From contig JASEFS010000029.1 of NCBI GenBank assembly GCA_030018495.1, positions 1-47,067 on the forward strand: a stretch of DNA of 47,067 nucleotides, read 5' to 3'. The stretch comes from Deltaproteobacteria bacterium (GTDB lineage Bacteria; Desulfobacterota; Desulfobaccia; Desulfobaccales; 0-14-0-80-60-11). Positions 16,913 through 26,326 of this stretch are shown piece after piece. The notes under the pieces were generated by a model, which ran no database searches, was not told the DNA's origin, and was given only the letters and a program-made list of their open reading frames with translations. Made by a program: the position numbers and the translations under genes. Every line of letters begins with the position of its first letter. Position 1 is the first letter of the stretch.

Positions 16913-18067
16913 TTGATACTTAAACTGATTTTAGCTAGTTCAGCCTTTGTTCAGTTACTTGTAGCGGTCTTCGCCATACGGTTGACCCGTATCACCGGCG
17001 GCGTGTTTGCCTGGGGCCTCATTGCGGCGGCCTTCTGTTTCATGGCGCTGCGCCGTATGATCTCCCTCTGGTGGATGGTCTCCTCGGGATTTTCCCAACC
17101 CCATGACCTCTGGGCTGAATCCGTGGCCCTGGCCACTTCGGTTCTCATGCTGGGCGGCGTACTTTCTATCCCGCCGTTGTTTCTCACCATTAGAGAGGCA
17201 GCCGAGTCCCTGAAGCGGTCCAAAGAGGAACTGGAAATTAAAGTGGCGGAACGCACGGAAGAACTGCGGGATGCCAACGCCCGCTTGCAGGTGGAACTGG
17301 ACGAACGCCGGCAGGCCGAATACCGGCTGGCCCAGTATGCCGAGGAGCTCAAGCGTTCCAACACAGAACTGGAGCAGTTTGCTTACGTCGCCTCCCACGA
17401 CTTGCAGGAACCTTTGCGGATGGTGGCCAGCTTCACTCAACTCCTGGCCAAGCGCTACCGGGGCAAACTCGACCAGGATGCCGACGACTTCATCAATTTT
17501 GCCGTGGACGGGGCCAACCGGATGCAAACCCTGATCAACGATTTGCTGGCCTTCTCCCGCATCGCCACCCGCGGCAGCCCCTTTGAACCGACTGACTGCA
17601 ATGTCGCCCTCGCTCAGGCTTTGACTAATCTGGGAGCAGCCCTGAAGGAGAGCCAGGCAGAGGTGACCCATGATGTTCTTCCTACCGTGCACGCTGACAG
17701 CAGGCAATTAATGCAGTTATTTCAAAATCTTATCGGCAACGCCATTAAATTTCAGGCTGCCGAGGCGCCGCGGATTCACGTTTCGGCAAAACGGAGAAAC
17801 AGCGACTGGATTTTCGCGGTTCGGGACAATGGCATCGGCATCCCGAAAGAACACCAGGAAAGAATTTTTACTATCTTCCAACGCCTGCACCACCGGGATG
17901 ATTATCCCGGCACCGGGCTTGGCCTGGCCCTGTGCAAGAAAATTGTGGAGCGCCATGGGGGCCGGATCTGGGTGGAATCGGCGGTGGGGAGGGGTTCGAC
18001 ATTTTACTTTACAATTCCGCGGGAGACGAATAATCATGATGAACAAACGGAACTGTCGGCCAATTGA
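16913..18067 (+). CDS. membrane sensor histidine kinase, phytochrome-kinase type
   Basis: This 384-residue protein probably uses the TTG at 16913, since the first membrane helix would be lost with a later start. Three hydrophobic segments (about 4-22, 31-49, 69-93) precede a long coiled coil (95-155). The HisKA domain has H162 in [14 protein letters not shown], and the HATPase domain has the N box [17 protein letters not shown] and [14 protein letters not shown]. The H-box type is that of Cph1-like kinases, which often work with small single-domain regulators. The next gene, overlapping by 32 nt, is exactly such a regulator. The signal is unknown and there is no periplasmic domain of note. 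Confidence 0.88.
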   Translation: MILKLILASSAFVQLLVAVFAIRLTRITGGVFAWGLIAAAFCFMALRRMISLWWMVSSGFSQPHDLWAESVALATSVLMLGGVLSIPPLFLTIREAAESLKRSKEELEIKVAERTEELRDANARLQVELDERRQAEYRLAQYAEELKRSNTELEQFAYVASHDLQEPLRMVASFTQLLAKRYRGKLDQDADDFINFAVDGANRMQTLINDLLAFSRIATRGSPFEPTDCNVALAQALTNLGAALKESQAEVTHDVLPTVHADSRQLMQLFQNLIGNAIKFQAAEAPRIHVSAKRRNSDWIFAVRDNGIGIPKEHQERIFTIFQRLHHRDDYPGTGLGLALCKKIVERHGGRIWVESAVGRGSTFYFTIPRETNNHDEQTELSAN

Positions 18068-18482
18068 CATCTTGCTGGTAGAGGACAATCCGGGTGACGT
18101 CCGCCTGACCAAGGAAGCCCTTAAGGAAGGCAAGGTTAGCAACAAGCTGTACGTCGCCGAAGACGGGGAAGACGCCCTGGCCTTTTTGCGGCGGCAAGGC
18201 CGACATGCCGACGCCCCCCGTCCGGACTTGATTCTTTTAGACCTGAACCTGCCGAAGAAGTCGGGCCGGGAGGTGTTGGAAGAAATTAAGGATGACCCTG
18301 ACCTCAAACGCATTCCCGTGGTGGTTCTGACTATTTCCAAGGATGAGCAGGATGTTTTGAAGAGTTATAACCTGCATGCCAATTGCTATATCACCAAGCC
18401 GGTGGATTTGGAGAAATTTATTGAAGTCGTGGAGTCCATCGAAGATTTCTGGTTGACCGTAGTCATGTTGCCGCCGAGGTGA
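18036..18482 (+). CDS. single-domain response regulator (Rcp1/CheY-like)
   Basis: This 148-residue receiver has E16/D17 in [10 protein letters not shown], phosphoacceptor D69 in [10 protein letters not shown]99 and K121 in YITKPVD. The sequence [11 protein letters not shown] with a longer alpha2-beta3 region is typical of Rcp1-type partners of phytochrome-like kinases. It has no output domain. Two adjacent ATG codons (18036, 18039) could serve as start. It overlaps the kinase gene by 32 nt and is followed by the receiver-kinase hybrid gene, so it probably acts as a phosphate shuttle within a three-gene operon. Confidence 0.9.
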   Translation: MMNKRNCRPIDILLVEDNPGDVRLTKEALKEGKVSNKLYVAEDGEDALAFLRRQGRHADAPRPDLILLDLNLPKKSGREVLEEIKDDPDLKRIPVVVLTISKDEQDVLKSYNLHANCYITKPVDLEKFIEVVESIEDFWLTVVMLPPR

Positions 18483-18487
18483 GCGAT

Positions 18488-19591
18488 ATGGGGACAAAAG
18501 CTACCAGGATTCTCCTGATGGAGGACAATCCTGGCGACGCCCGCCTGATCAGGGAGATGCTGGTCAAGGCAGAGGGATATGATTTTGATATTACCTGGGT
18601 AACTCGGCTTTCCCAGGGGCTGGAAAGCCTGTCCCGGGGTGACGCGGACGTGGTGCTGCTGGATCTCGGCTTGCCGGACAGCCGGGGGCTGGATACCTTT
18701 GTGCAGGCCTACGCCCACTCCCCCAGCATGCCTTTTGTGATATTGACAGGATTGGCGGACGAAACCATCGCCCTCACCGCCGTAGGTTTGGGCGCCCAGG
18801 ACTATCTGGTCAAAGGCGACATGGCGGACGGCACTCTTCTCATCAAGTCCGTCCGGTACGCCATGGAGCGCAAACGCGTTGAAGAGGCCCTCAATGCGGA
18901 ACGGCAAAAGCTTAAGGAATCGCAGGAAAATTTGCGGTGGCTTGCCTCCAAGCTCATAACCGCCCAGGAGCAGGAGCGTCAGCGGATATCCCGGGAACTT
19001 CATGATGAACTGGGCCAAAACCTTTGCCTGCTTAAATTTCGCGTCAAGGAAATCCAAAAGGAATTGGGAGAGGGTAACCCGGCTCTAGGGGAGAATTGCC
19101 AGGAGGTGCTTGCCCAACTGGACCAGGTGGTGGAAAGCGTCCGCCGCCTGTCCTATGATCTGAGCCCTCCCGAGCTTAAAGCTGTAGGACTTTCCGGTGC
19201 TCTGCAGGCCCTGTTCAGGGATTTTCGCAGGCATAATCACCAGGACGTGCAGATCTTACGGCTGGATGACCTGGACACCTTTCTTTCCCGCGAAGATCAA
19301 ATCAATATTTTCAGAATTTTCCAGGAATCCCTGACCAATATCAGCAAGCATGCTCAAGCCACTCGCATAACCGTAGAGATAAAGCGGGAAGGGAACCGGG
19401 CCAGCTTGATGATCGCTGATAACGGCAAGGGTTTCAGCACGGAACAAAATTATACGGATGCTGAGCGGCACGGCATAGGCTTGGCCAGCATGGATGAGCG
19501 GGTGCGGATGCTGGGAGGAAGCCTGACGGTTGAGAGTAAGAAGAATAAAGGAACGAAGATTACTTTCGAAATCCCGCTGAGAAATGCTTAA
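18488..19591 (+). CDS. receiver-HisKA_3 histidine kinase hybrid
   Basis: This 367-residue protein starts at the ATG 5 nt after a perfect GAGGTGA ribosome binding site; the overlapping GTG at 18479 is part of that site. The N-terminal receiver has D13 in LMEDNPGDARL, D59 in VVLLDLGLP and K109 in DYLVKGD. A coiled linker leads to a NarX/DegS-type HisKA_3 dimerisation domain with H172 in RISRELHDELGQNL. A HATPase follows with ESLTNISKHA, DNGKGF and GIGLASMDERV. Such kinases normally pair with LuxR-type regulators, but none lies in this window. The order suggests input by phosphotransfer from the upstream kinase or receiver. Confidence 0.9.
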   Translation: MGTKATRILLMEDNPGDARLIREMLVKAEGYDFDITWVTRLSQGLESLSRGDADVVLLDLGLPDSRGLDTFVQAYAHSPSMPFVILTGLADETIALTAVGLGAQDYLVKGDMADGTLLIKSVRYAMERKRVEEALNAERQKLKESQENLRWLASKLITAQEQERQRISRELHDELGQNLCLLKFRVKEIQKELGEGNPALGENCQEVLAQLDQVVESVRRLSYDLSPPELKAVGLSGALQALFRDFRRHNHQDVQILRLDDLDTFLSREDQINIFRIFQESLTNISKHAQATRITVEIKREGNRASLMIADNGKGFSTEQNYTDAERHGIGLASMDERVRMLGGSLTVESKKNKGTKITFEIPLRNA

Positions 19592-19704
19592 TCAGGCAAA
19601 ACCGGGCCGGCGGGGTCCAAGTTTTTAGCCTGTCATTCTTATTTGGACGAAAAGTCCCTTGGGCGGCCCTTACATAAAGGCAAGCGAAGCGCCTCCCGCC
19701 GCCT

Positions 19705-20370
19705 TTATGTCACCGGCATCAGCAGGCGCTTCAGTTCTTCAGTCTCATATATCACTTCATTGCCGGCCAGCCGCACCTGTCCGTGCACTACATAGTTGAG
19801 AACACGCGGCTGCCATTCGTGTTCGGCGCGATTCACCCTGGCCGCCAAGGTCTCAGGCGTATCGCCCGCTTCAATGGGAATGGGCAGAGCAAAAAATACC
19901 GGGCCGCGGTCATACACCTCATCCACGAAATGCATGGTAACCGCGCTGTGGGTGACTTCGCCGCGGCGATAGGCCGCCATGACCGCTTCGTGAACATGGC
20001 GTCCGTACAGGTTCGGCCCGCCGAAGCGGGGCAGAGGGCCGGGATGGATGTTGATGGTGCGCGCCGGGTCAAGGCCTGCCACCAATTTCAGCCAGCCGGA
20101 GAGCATGACATAATCGGCGTTGAAATACTTCACAAAATTTCGGTAACCCCGGGCATCATAGGGGCCGACCCAGTATTCGGAAGGTATCCCCAGAGCCTTG
20201 GCTTTTTGCCAAACGCCGCCGCCGAAATGATTGGTGATAACCCCAGAAATCCACGCGTCCAGAATCGGCGGCCTGGCCCGCGAGGCTTTTACCATCACCT
20301 CAAATCCGGAACCGCCGCCGGTTTTGGTCCCGGAAGCAAAAACAAGGATATTCGGCTTGGTTTTTTCCAT
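19705..20370 (-). CDS. formyltransferase-family protein (PurN-like)
   Basis: This 221-residue protein has the glycinamide ribonucleotide transformylase fold signature. The catalytic triad is N107 and H109 in INIHPGPLP and D154 in VYDRGPVFF, and HSAVTMHFVDE (141-151) is the conserved strand before the Asp. The N-terminal loop ASGTKTGGGSGF replaces the usual SGNGSN phosphate loop. This suggests a substrate other than GAR, or a divergent PurN. No purine genes surround it, so it may be a second formyl-transfer enzyme. No ribosome binding site is clear before the ATG. It is divergent from the MscS gene. Confidence 0.78.
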   Translation of the reverse strand: MEKTKPNILVFASGTKTGGGSGFEVMVKASRARPPILDAWISGVITNHFGGGVWQKAKALGIPSEYWVGPYDARGYRNFVKYFNADYVMLSGWLKLVAGLDPARTINIHPGPLPRFGGPNLYGRHVHEAVMAAYRRGEVTHSAVTMHFVDEVYDRGPVFFALPIPIEAGDTPETLAARVNRAEHEWQPRVLNYVVHGQVRLAGNEVIYETEELKRLLMPVT

Positions 20371-20672
20371 AATCGCTTTTTTTAATTCGGCCGATTACTA
20401 AGCCAGGCTCAGGCCCCCTCTTTACTACCATCAACCCCGACCATTTACAATTGCTTCATACTTGCTTTCTCTTTAAGCCTTCCCCCAATCAAGAAAAAAA
20501 TAAATAAATTAATATTGGTGGAGCAAGTCTTTCGCCTTTAAAATCAGCTTAATCCAATCGCTTTTTGGGGAACCCGGCTGAAAGGCGCCAGAAGTAAAAT
20601 GTTTAATTGGCTTCGTTGGGGTCAAAATAAACAGCATCCGGGGCTCAATTAATTAATTTCAAGGAGTCGGCC
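20371..20672. other. divergent intergenic region, no gene seen
   Basis: This 302-bp gap separates the minus-strand formyltransferase gene from the plus-strand MscS gene and must hold both promoters. It is AT-rich around 20480-20520. I see no convincing -35/-10 pair, sigma-54 site, terminator or small gene. Confidence 0.5.
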
Positions 20673-21983
20673 ATGGCAAGTATAAAAGAAATTTTTCAGG
20701 GACTTTGGGCTGGGATGCAGGACTTTTACCATGGTTTGGCGGGCAGCCCCTATTCCACCACGTTGCTGAGCCGGATACTGTTGGCCCTCACCCTAATCGC
20801 CATACTCTGGCTGACTTTCAAAATCAGCAACCGGCTCCTCAGGAAAGCCGTTAACAAGCTGGAGTCATGGCGCGACACCAAGATAAAACCCATCCGCATC
20901 CAGACCTATGAGTTGGTCTCTGCGGCCCGGCTCACGGAAATCATGAAATGGGTGGCCATAAAGACCCGCCTGGTGGTCATCGTGGTGCTGTTATATCTGC
21001 TGCTCCCCGCGGTTCTCAGCCTCTTCCCATATACAAGGGGAATCGTTCAAAAGTATCTTGACTATATAATACATCCCATCCTGGTTATCTTCTACGGCAT
21101 CGTCGATTTTATCCCCAATTTGTTTTTCATCATAGTGGTGTTTTATGTGGTGCGTTATCTGCTGAGGTTTCTCCGTTTGATCTTTGCGGAAATTGACCAG
21201 AACAGGCTCACTATTCCCGGATTCGCCCAGGAGTGGGCCAACCCCACCTTTAAGCTGCTGCGCGTCCTTATCATATTGCTGGCCCTGGTTATGGTGTCCC
21301 CTTATTTGCCGGGCTTCGGAAGCCCCGCGTTTCAAGGTATTTCCATTTTTTTCGGGGTTCTCCTGTCCCTGGGGTCAACGGCCGCCATCGCCAACATCGT
21401 GGCCGGGATAGCCATCACCTATATGCGGCCCTTTCATGTGGGGGACCGGGTGAAGATCGCGGACACCATCGGGGACGTTATGGAAAAATCTTTTCTTGCC
21501 ACCCGCATGAGGACCATCAAGAACGTGGAGGTGACTATCCCCAACGCCATGGTCCTGGGCAGCCACATGATCAATTTCAGCGCCCTGGCCGCGGAAAACC
21601 GCCTGATCATTTATACCTCCGTCACCATCGGCTATGACGCCCCCTGGCGGCAGGTCCATGAATTATTGAAAGCTGCGGCCCGGATTACCCCCGGCGTCGC
21701 GGCCGAACCCGAACCCTTTGTTTTGCAGACCAGCCTGAATGATTTTTCCGTGACCTACGAGTTGAACGTCTATACCGGCGACGACAAGCGCCTGCTGATT
21801 ATCCAATCAGAACTGCATCAGAATATTCAGGATAAGTTCAACGAGGCCGGGGTGGAAATCATGTCCCCCACCTACTCTGCCATCAGGGACGGCAACGAGG
21901 TCACCATTCCGGATGACTACCTCCCCAAAGCGGCTCCCGTGAAGGGCTTCCGCATCCTGCCCCCGGAGAACCTGGTTAAATGA
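20673..21983 (+). CDS. mechanosensitive channel, MscS family
   Basis: This 436-residue protein is preceded by AAGGAG. It has about five membrane segments (31-50, 100-118, 135-165, 195-212, 221-250), more than the three of E. coli MscS. The last contains the Gly/Ala-rich pore helix (GVLLSLGSTAAIANIVAGIAI), split here as GVLLSLGSTA and AIANIVAGIAI. The cytoplasmic beta domain starts with PFHVGDRVKI (253-262), and the vestibule contains VTIPNAMVLGSHMINFS. The family releases osmolytes from the inner membrane under tension. It stands alone upstream of the Cache-kinase operon by 207 bp. Confidence 0.92.
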   Translation: MASIKEIFQGLWAGMQDFYHGLAGSPYSTTLLSRILLALTLIAILWLTFKISNRLLRKAVNKLESWRDTKIKPIRIQTYELVSAARLTEIMKWVAIKTRLVVIVVLLYLLLPAVLSLFPYTRGIVQKYLDYIIHPILVIFYGIVDFIPNLFFIIVVFYVVRYLLRFLRLIFAEIDQNRLTIPGFAQEWANPTFKLLRVLIILLALVMVSPYLPGFGSPAFQGISIFFGVLLSLGSTAAIANIVAGIAITYMRPFHVGDRVKIADTIGDVMEKSFLATRMRTIKNVEVTIPNAMVLGSHMINFSALAAENRLIIYTSVTIGYDAPWRQVHELLKAAARITPGVAAEPEPFVLQTSLNDFSVTYELNVYTGDDKRLLIIQSELHQNIQDKFNEAGVEIMSPTYSAIRDGNEVTIPDDYLPKAAPVKGFRILPPENLVK

Positions 21984-22190
21984 TGGATGCAGACCATGGT
22001 GCACCACAGTTTCCCAGTTGAAGTTCTCTGAGCGTTCTATATTCGGATCTCCTTAATGCTTTTTGGACAAAAAATAAAGTACCGGGTGGAGGAAACCTTT
22101 TTGGCTATGATTTGTGCTATCATACCAATATCCATGAAATACTTGCCTCATCTTTAAGTTCGCGGCAGGATTGACCGAGGCGCTTCATCC

Positions 22191-24047
22191 TTGAGAAAGA
22201 AGCCTTTCCTTACCAACCTCCAAGTCAAGGTAATGTTGCTTTTTGTCGCCATTGCCCTGGCGCCCCTCGGCATAATGGGCGCGTTTGCCATAAAGACCGC
22301 GGAAGAGCTCATCCTGAGCATGGTCAGAAACCAAATCCAACACGTCGCGGTGGACAAGGCCGCGCTGCTGGAGCGGTGGATTTCGGAGCGCAAAGCCGAC
22401 CTGGAGGTGGTGGCGGGCTCATCCATTATGAGGTCCCTGGACCCTGCCCTGATCGCCCCGTACCTGGAGCTGGTCAGAGACAGGTACAAAGTTTACGGCG
22501 ACTTTATCGTCCTATCCCGCGAGGGCGGCGTCATCTATGACAGCTCCCGGCGGGCCTCCCGGCCCCACCTGAACAAGTGGTTTCACGAAGCCCTGGCCGG
22601 CAATTCCTACATGTCCGACATCAACTTCAACCCCGAGCAGAAGAAATCGTTTTTCCTGATCTCGACCCCGGTGCTTGACGCCTCGGGCGCGGTAAAGGGC
22701 GCGGTGTGCGCCACGGTGGGCACCAACGTCATCCTTTCCATGGTTCTGAGCATATCTTTGGGAGAGACGGGGGAATGCTATCTCGTGAACCGGGAAGGCA
22801 CCTTTCTGGCGCATAAGGACCCGAACCGGATACTTGCGGAAAATATCGCGCAATCCGATAGTTTCAAGAACATCTTCAACACCAGGCGGGCTGGGATAAC
22901 TTACATCGATTACCGGGGCATCGAAGTTTTAGGGGCATCGGCCCGGGTGGCCGGAACCGATTGGGCCCTGGTGGCGGAACAGGATAAGGACGAAGCCTTC
23001 CGCGGGGCCGCCCGCCTGAAGCGCTACCTCGTCCTGGTGGCGGCCATGTCCGCGCTGGGAGCCCTTTCTTTGGCCTGGCTGCTCTCCCATTACGTGGTCA
23101 ACCCCATCCGCAAGCTGAGCTTGGCCGCCGGCTGCCTGGCCAGGGGGGAATTCGACCAGGCCCATATCAAGATCAACCGGACCGATGAGATAGGGGCGCT
23201 TTCCAACGCGTTCGAAGATATGGCCAACCAACTCCAGGACAGGCAGCGCCAACTCGAGCAGCGGATGGTCCTACAGGAGGCCGAACTGGAAGAGACCGGG
23301 GTAAAACTGAAGGCGACCCAGCAAGCCGCGGTGCGCTCCCAGCAACTGGCCTCCTTGGGAAGGCTGGCCTCGGGCGTGGCCCACGAGATACGCACCCCCC
23401 TCACGTCGCTCAAGTTGTTTTTGGAATCCGTGGAAAGTGAAATCGAAATTTCCCCCGAGTATGTCGAGGATTTCCAGGTGGCCATGGGGCAGATAAAGCG
23501 GATGGAGGCCACCATAAACCGCTTTCTCGACTTCGCCAGGCCCCAGGACCCGGTTTTCTCCTGGATAGATGTGCGGGAGTTGATCGAGGACGCGCTGCTG
23601 GTGATCGGCCCCAAGGCCAGGCAGCAGGAAACCGCCATCCATAAACACCTGCACAATCCTTTGCCGAAGATCGTAGGGGATGAAAAACAGTTGGGCGAAG
23701 TGCTGCTGAATCTGATGGTGAACGCCTTGGAGGCGATGGCCAGCCGGGGCCGGCTGGGCGTCTCCGCAGGTCCAGGTGAGCTGGCGGGAAAGGACGGGGG
23801 GCGCCGGTGCGTGCGCATCGATATCAGTGATACCGGCCCGGGCATCCCGGCAGAGGAAATCGGCAGGCTTTTCGAGCCTTTTTTCACCACCAAGGCCACA
23901 GGCGCCGGCCTCGGGCTGGCCATTGTCGACAGCACCGTCCAGCGGCACGGCGGCGAGGTTGTGGTGCACAGCAGCCCGGGGGAGGGGACGACTTTTTCGG
24001 TGTTAATCCCGGCAGATGGGGAAGATGGAAAAGATACTGATAGTTGA
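22191..24047 (+). CDS. Cache-domain sensor histidine kinase (HAMP-HisKA-HATPase)
   Basis: This 618-residue kinase uses TTG at 22191, directly before the basic MRKKP and first membrane helix (about 13-35). The extracytoplasmic region (40-270) has the dCache pattern, including WFHEALAG and VISTPVLDA-like strands (FLISTPVLDASGAV). The second helix is near 277-302, followed by HAMP. HisKA has H398 in GVAHEIRTPLTS, and HATPase has NLMVNALEAM, DTGPGIP and GAGLGLAI. Cache domains commonly bind amino acids or organic acids. Its 3' end overlaps the NtrC-type regulator gene by 32 nt. Together they lie upstream of sigma-54 promoters preceding glutamate dehydrogenase. Confidence 0.93.
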   Translation: MRKKPFLTNLQVKVMLLFVAIALAPLGIMGAFAIKTAEELILSMVRNQIQHVAVDKAALLERWISERKADLEVVAGSSIMRSLDPALIAPYLELVRDRYKVYGDFIVLSREGGVIYDSSRRASRPHLNKWFHEALAGNSYMSDINFNPEQKKSFFLISTPVLDASGAVKGAVCATVGTNVILSMVLSISLGETGECYLVNREGTFLAHKDPNRILAENIAQSDSFKNIFNTRRAGITYIDYRGIEVLGASARVAGTDWALVAEQDKDEAFRGAARLKRYLVLVAAMSALGALSLAWLLSHYVVNPIRKLSLAAGCLARGEFDQAHIKINRTDEIGALSNAFEDMANQLQDRQRQLEQRMVLQEAELEETGVKLKATQQAAVRSQQLASLGRLASGVAHEIRTPLTSLKLFLESVESEIEISPEYVEDFQVAMGQIKRMEATINRFLDFARPQDPVFSWIDVRELIEDALLVIGPKARQQETAIHKHLHNPLPKIVGDEKQLGEVLLNLMVNALEAMASRGRLGVSAGPGELAGKDGGRRCVRIDISDTGPGIPAEEIGRLFEPFFTTKATGAGLGLAIVDSTVQRHGGEVVVHSSPGEGTTFSVLIPADGEDGKDTDS

Positions 24048-25464
24048 CGATGACGAAGGCCTGCTTCACTTTCTGGCCCGCTTCTTCGGGAAGCAGGGCT
24101 ACGGCGTGCAGACCTGCAGCAGCGGCCAAGCCGCCCTGGAGGCGCTGGCGGCCGAGCCGTTCGATTTGATCCTGCTGGATTACAAAATGCCGGGATTAAA
24201 CGGCCTTGACACCTTGAGAGAGGTCCGCAAATCCCAGGTCAAAACCCCGGTCATCATCATGACCGCCTACGGCACCACGGACACCGCTATCGAAGCCATG
24301 AAGCTGGGGGCTTACGACTACCTGCTCAAGCCCTTTGATCGAGAGGAACTGCAGCGCATCGCGGCTGACGCTCTGGAAGTTAACCGGGTCATGAAGGAGG
24401 TCGTCAGCTTCCCCGGCCATGTCCTGTCGCCCGCTGTTCCGCCAAAGGGCATGGTGAAGATTGTCGGCAACCACCGGCGCATGCAGGAGGTCTACAAGCT
24501 CATCGGCCAAGTGGCCGGCAAGGACGTGACCATCCTCATTATGGGGGAAAGCGGCACCGGTAAAGAGCTGGTGGCCAGGGCGATCTACCACCACAGCCAC
24601 CGGCAGGATAAGCCCTTTTTGGCCATCAACTGCGCGGCGATCCCGGAAATGCTGCTGGAAAGCGAATTGTTCGGCCATGAGCGCGGCGCGTTCACCGGCG
24701 CGGAGCGCACCCACATCGGCAAATTCGAAAGATGCCAGGACGGCACCCTGTTCTTCGATGAAATCGGGGACATGTCGCTGTCGACCCAGGCGAAGGTGCT
24801 GCGGGTGCTGCAATACGGGGAATTTGAAAGGCTCGGCGGCAAGGAAAACATCAAGGTCGACGTCAGGATTATTGCGGCCACCAACAAAAATCTCGAAAAG
24901 GAAGTGGAGCAGGGCCGATTCCGGGAAGACCTCTACTGGCGTCTCAAGGTCATTTCCATCCACCTGCCGCCCCTGAGGGAACGGGCGGAGGATATTCCGC
25001 TGCTCGTCGAATATTTCGTCAACCGCTTCAGCCATGAATACCAAACCCCTATCAGGTACGTGGCGGACGCAGCCATGCAGAAGCTGCAATCCCATTCCTG
25101 GCCGGGAAACGTCAGGGAACTGGAAAACTGTCTGCGGCGGGCCGTGTTGTTGTCCAAGGGCGATGTCATTCTGGAAGAGCATCTTAAGCTCGAAGCCGAC
25201 CAGCATGAGCTCCAATGGGAAAGCCAGGAGCACCTATTGGCCAACATCGACCGGAAGCTGGACGAGCTTATCCCGGACATCCTGCGCTTCTCCGGAAATA
25301 AAACCCATGCCAGCGTCATCGATTTGGTGGAGAAGGTTCTTATCGCCAAGGTCTTGAAGCTGTGCGGCCATAACCAGACAAAGGCCGCCCGGATGCTGGG
25401 CATCAGCCGCAACACCCTGCGCCACCGCATGAAAAAATTTCACTTCGAAGCCGCCGCTCCTTGA
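24016..25464 (+). CDS. sigma-54-dependent NtrC-family response regulator
   Basis: The 482-residue form starts at ATG 24016; an alternative ATG at 24025 gives 479 residues. Numbered from the latter, the receiver has D8-D10, phosphoacceptor D52 (LILLDYKMP), T80 and K102. The AAA+ domain has Walker A GESGTGKE, an intact GAFTGA loop near 220 and Walker B LFFDEIGDM. The C-terminal Fis-type helix-turn-helix reads TKAARMLGISRNTLRHRM. It overlaps the Cache kinase gene by 32 nt. A near-consensus sigma-54 promoter (25819) lies 355 bp downstream and another candidate at 28127. These are probable targets and define a regulatory module with the genes that follow. Confidence 0.95.
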   Translation: MGKMEKILIVDDDEGLLHFLARFFGKQGYGVQTCSSGQAALEALAAEPFDLILLDYKMPGLNGLDTLREVRKSQVKTPVIIMTAYGTTDTAIEAMKLGAYDYLLKPFDREELQRIAADALEVNRVMKEVVSFPGHVLSPAVPPKGMVKIVGNHRRMQEVYKLIGQVAGKDVTILIMGESGTGKELVARAIYHHSHRQDKPFLAINCAAIPEMLLESELFGHERGAFTGAERTHIGKFERCQDGTLFFDEIGDMSLSTQAKVLRVLQYGEFERLGGKENIKVDVRIIAATNKNLEKEVEQGRFREDLYWRLKVISIHLPPLRERAEDIPLLVEYFVNRFSHEYQTPIRYVADAAMQKLQSHSWPGNVRELENCLRRAVLLSKGDVILEEHLKLEADQHELQWESQEHLLANIDRKLDELIPDILRFSGNKTHASVIDLVEKVLIAKVLKLCGHNQTKAARMLGISRNTLRHRMKKFHFEAAAP

Positions 25465-25894
25465 GTTTTTGCGCCTTAGCGTGAAAATAATTATTCCTCT
25501 CGCAAAGACGGAAAGGTGTAAAGGCCGCAAAATATGTTACCGAATTTTGCCTGAATGTGGCGCCGGCGGCTTCGTCGGGGACAAGAGCGCCGGGCGCGAT
25601 TAGTTGGTGATATTCCAGCACCGCTGCGCAATATTTGAGCAGCCCTGCCGCAGCCTTCGTTCGCCGCCCCCTGTCTGCGGCTTAGACCTGCCAGGCCTAA
25701 ATTCGTTGTTGTCAAAGCATCATCCTCGCCGGAACCTTCCGGCCCCCGCGCTTTCGCTGACCGACATATAATCATTAATTTCAATTACTTGTAATATTGA
25801 CAAAGCTGGCAGCCCTGCTGGCATAACAGTTGCTTTAAAAAAGCTTGAGACTATTTTCACAAGAAGCAGCGTGACCACTTGCAAGGCCGCGTCG
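25465..25894. other. 430-bp regulatory gap before the small paralog pair
   Basis: No gene is supported. The 3' part is AT-rich. It contains an imperfect palindrome TCAATTAC-TT-GTAATATTGA (25781-25800), a possible activator site, and then the sigma-54 promoter at 25819-25835. The 5' part (25550-25700) is GC-rich and shows no repeats or terminator with a T-run. Confidence 0.5.
25819..25835 (+). promoter_or_regulatory. sigma-54 promoter upstream of paralog pair and gdhA
   Basis: The sequence reads TGGCAT-N5-TTGCTT, with GG (25820-25821) and GC (25832-25833) 10 nt apart. All strongly conserved RpoN bases match. The predicted start is near 25846, about 50 nt before the ATG at 25895. The preceding gene encodes a sigma-54 activator. 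Confidence 0.78.
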
Positions 25895-26326
25895 ATGAAA
25901 AAGAACCTCAAGGATTTGCCTCGCCGCCCGCCAACCGACGAGGAAATCGCCAGGGAGGAAATTGCCCGCATCAACGCCAGGCTGCGGCATTTCAGGGGTG
26001 TGGCTGCGGGCCTGATGAACCGCGCCCTGGAGATTTTAAGAGAAGTTTGGGATTCATGTCAGGATCCGCGTTCCTGGGAGGAGATTTTGGACGGCGTTCC
26101 CGAGCCCGAGGCCCGAACCCCGGCGGGCGGCTGGCCGCAGTTCCATGAAAAGCTCCATCTCCTGGGGACCTATATCGACCACGCCAGGAGGCTTTGTGAA
26201 GGCACCATAGAGAACCCTGGTCAGAAGGAAAGAGAGGTTGAATCATGCCCCGCAAACTCGAAGTCGTGTCAAACGACAGGCAACCCGAGCCGCACCGCAA
26301 AAACATCACTCCCGAAGAAAAATTGA
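25895..26326 (+). CDS. uncharacterised small protein, paralog 1
   Basis: From the ATG at 25895 this is a 143-residue helical protein of no recognised family; a GTG at 25871 is possible. The core RLRHFRGVAAGLMNRALEIL, then WEEILDGV, then GGWPQFHEKLHLLGTYIDHA, aligns with the next gene (KLRMFRSVASGLLTEAQ, WDELMGTV, CGWGEFLEKLWLLKHYLDYT). The two are therefore tandem paralogs. This copy carries a polar 38-residue C-terminal tail that is translated from DNA overlapping the second gene by 82 nt in another frame. It is the first gene after the sigma-54 promoter at 25819. Helix content and absence of signal peptide suggest a cytoplasmic binding or regulatory protein; function is unknown. Confidence 0.72.
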   Translation: MKKNLKDLPRRPPTDEEIAREEIARINARLRHFRGVAAGLMNRALEILREVWDSCQDPRSWEEILDGVPEPEARTPAGGWPQFHEKLHLLGTYIDHARRLCEGTIENPGQKEREVESCPANSKSCQTTGNPSRTAKTSLPKKN

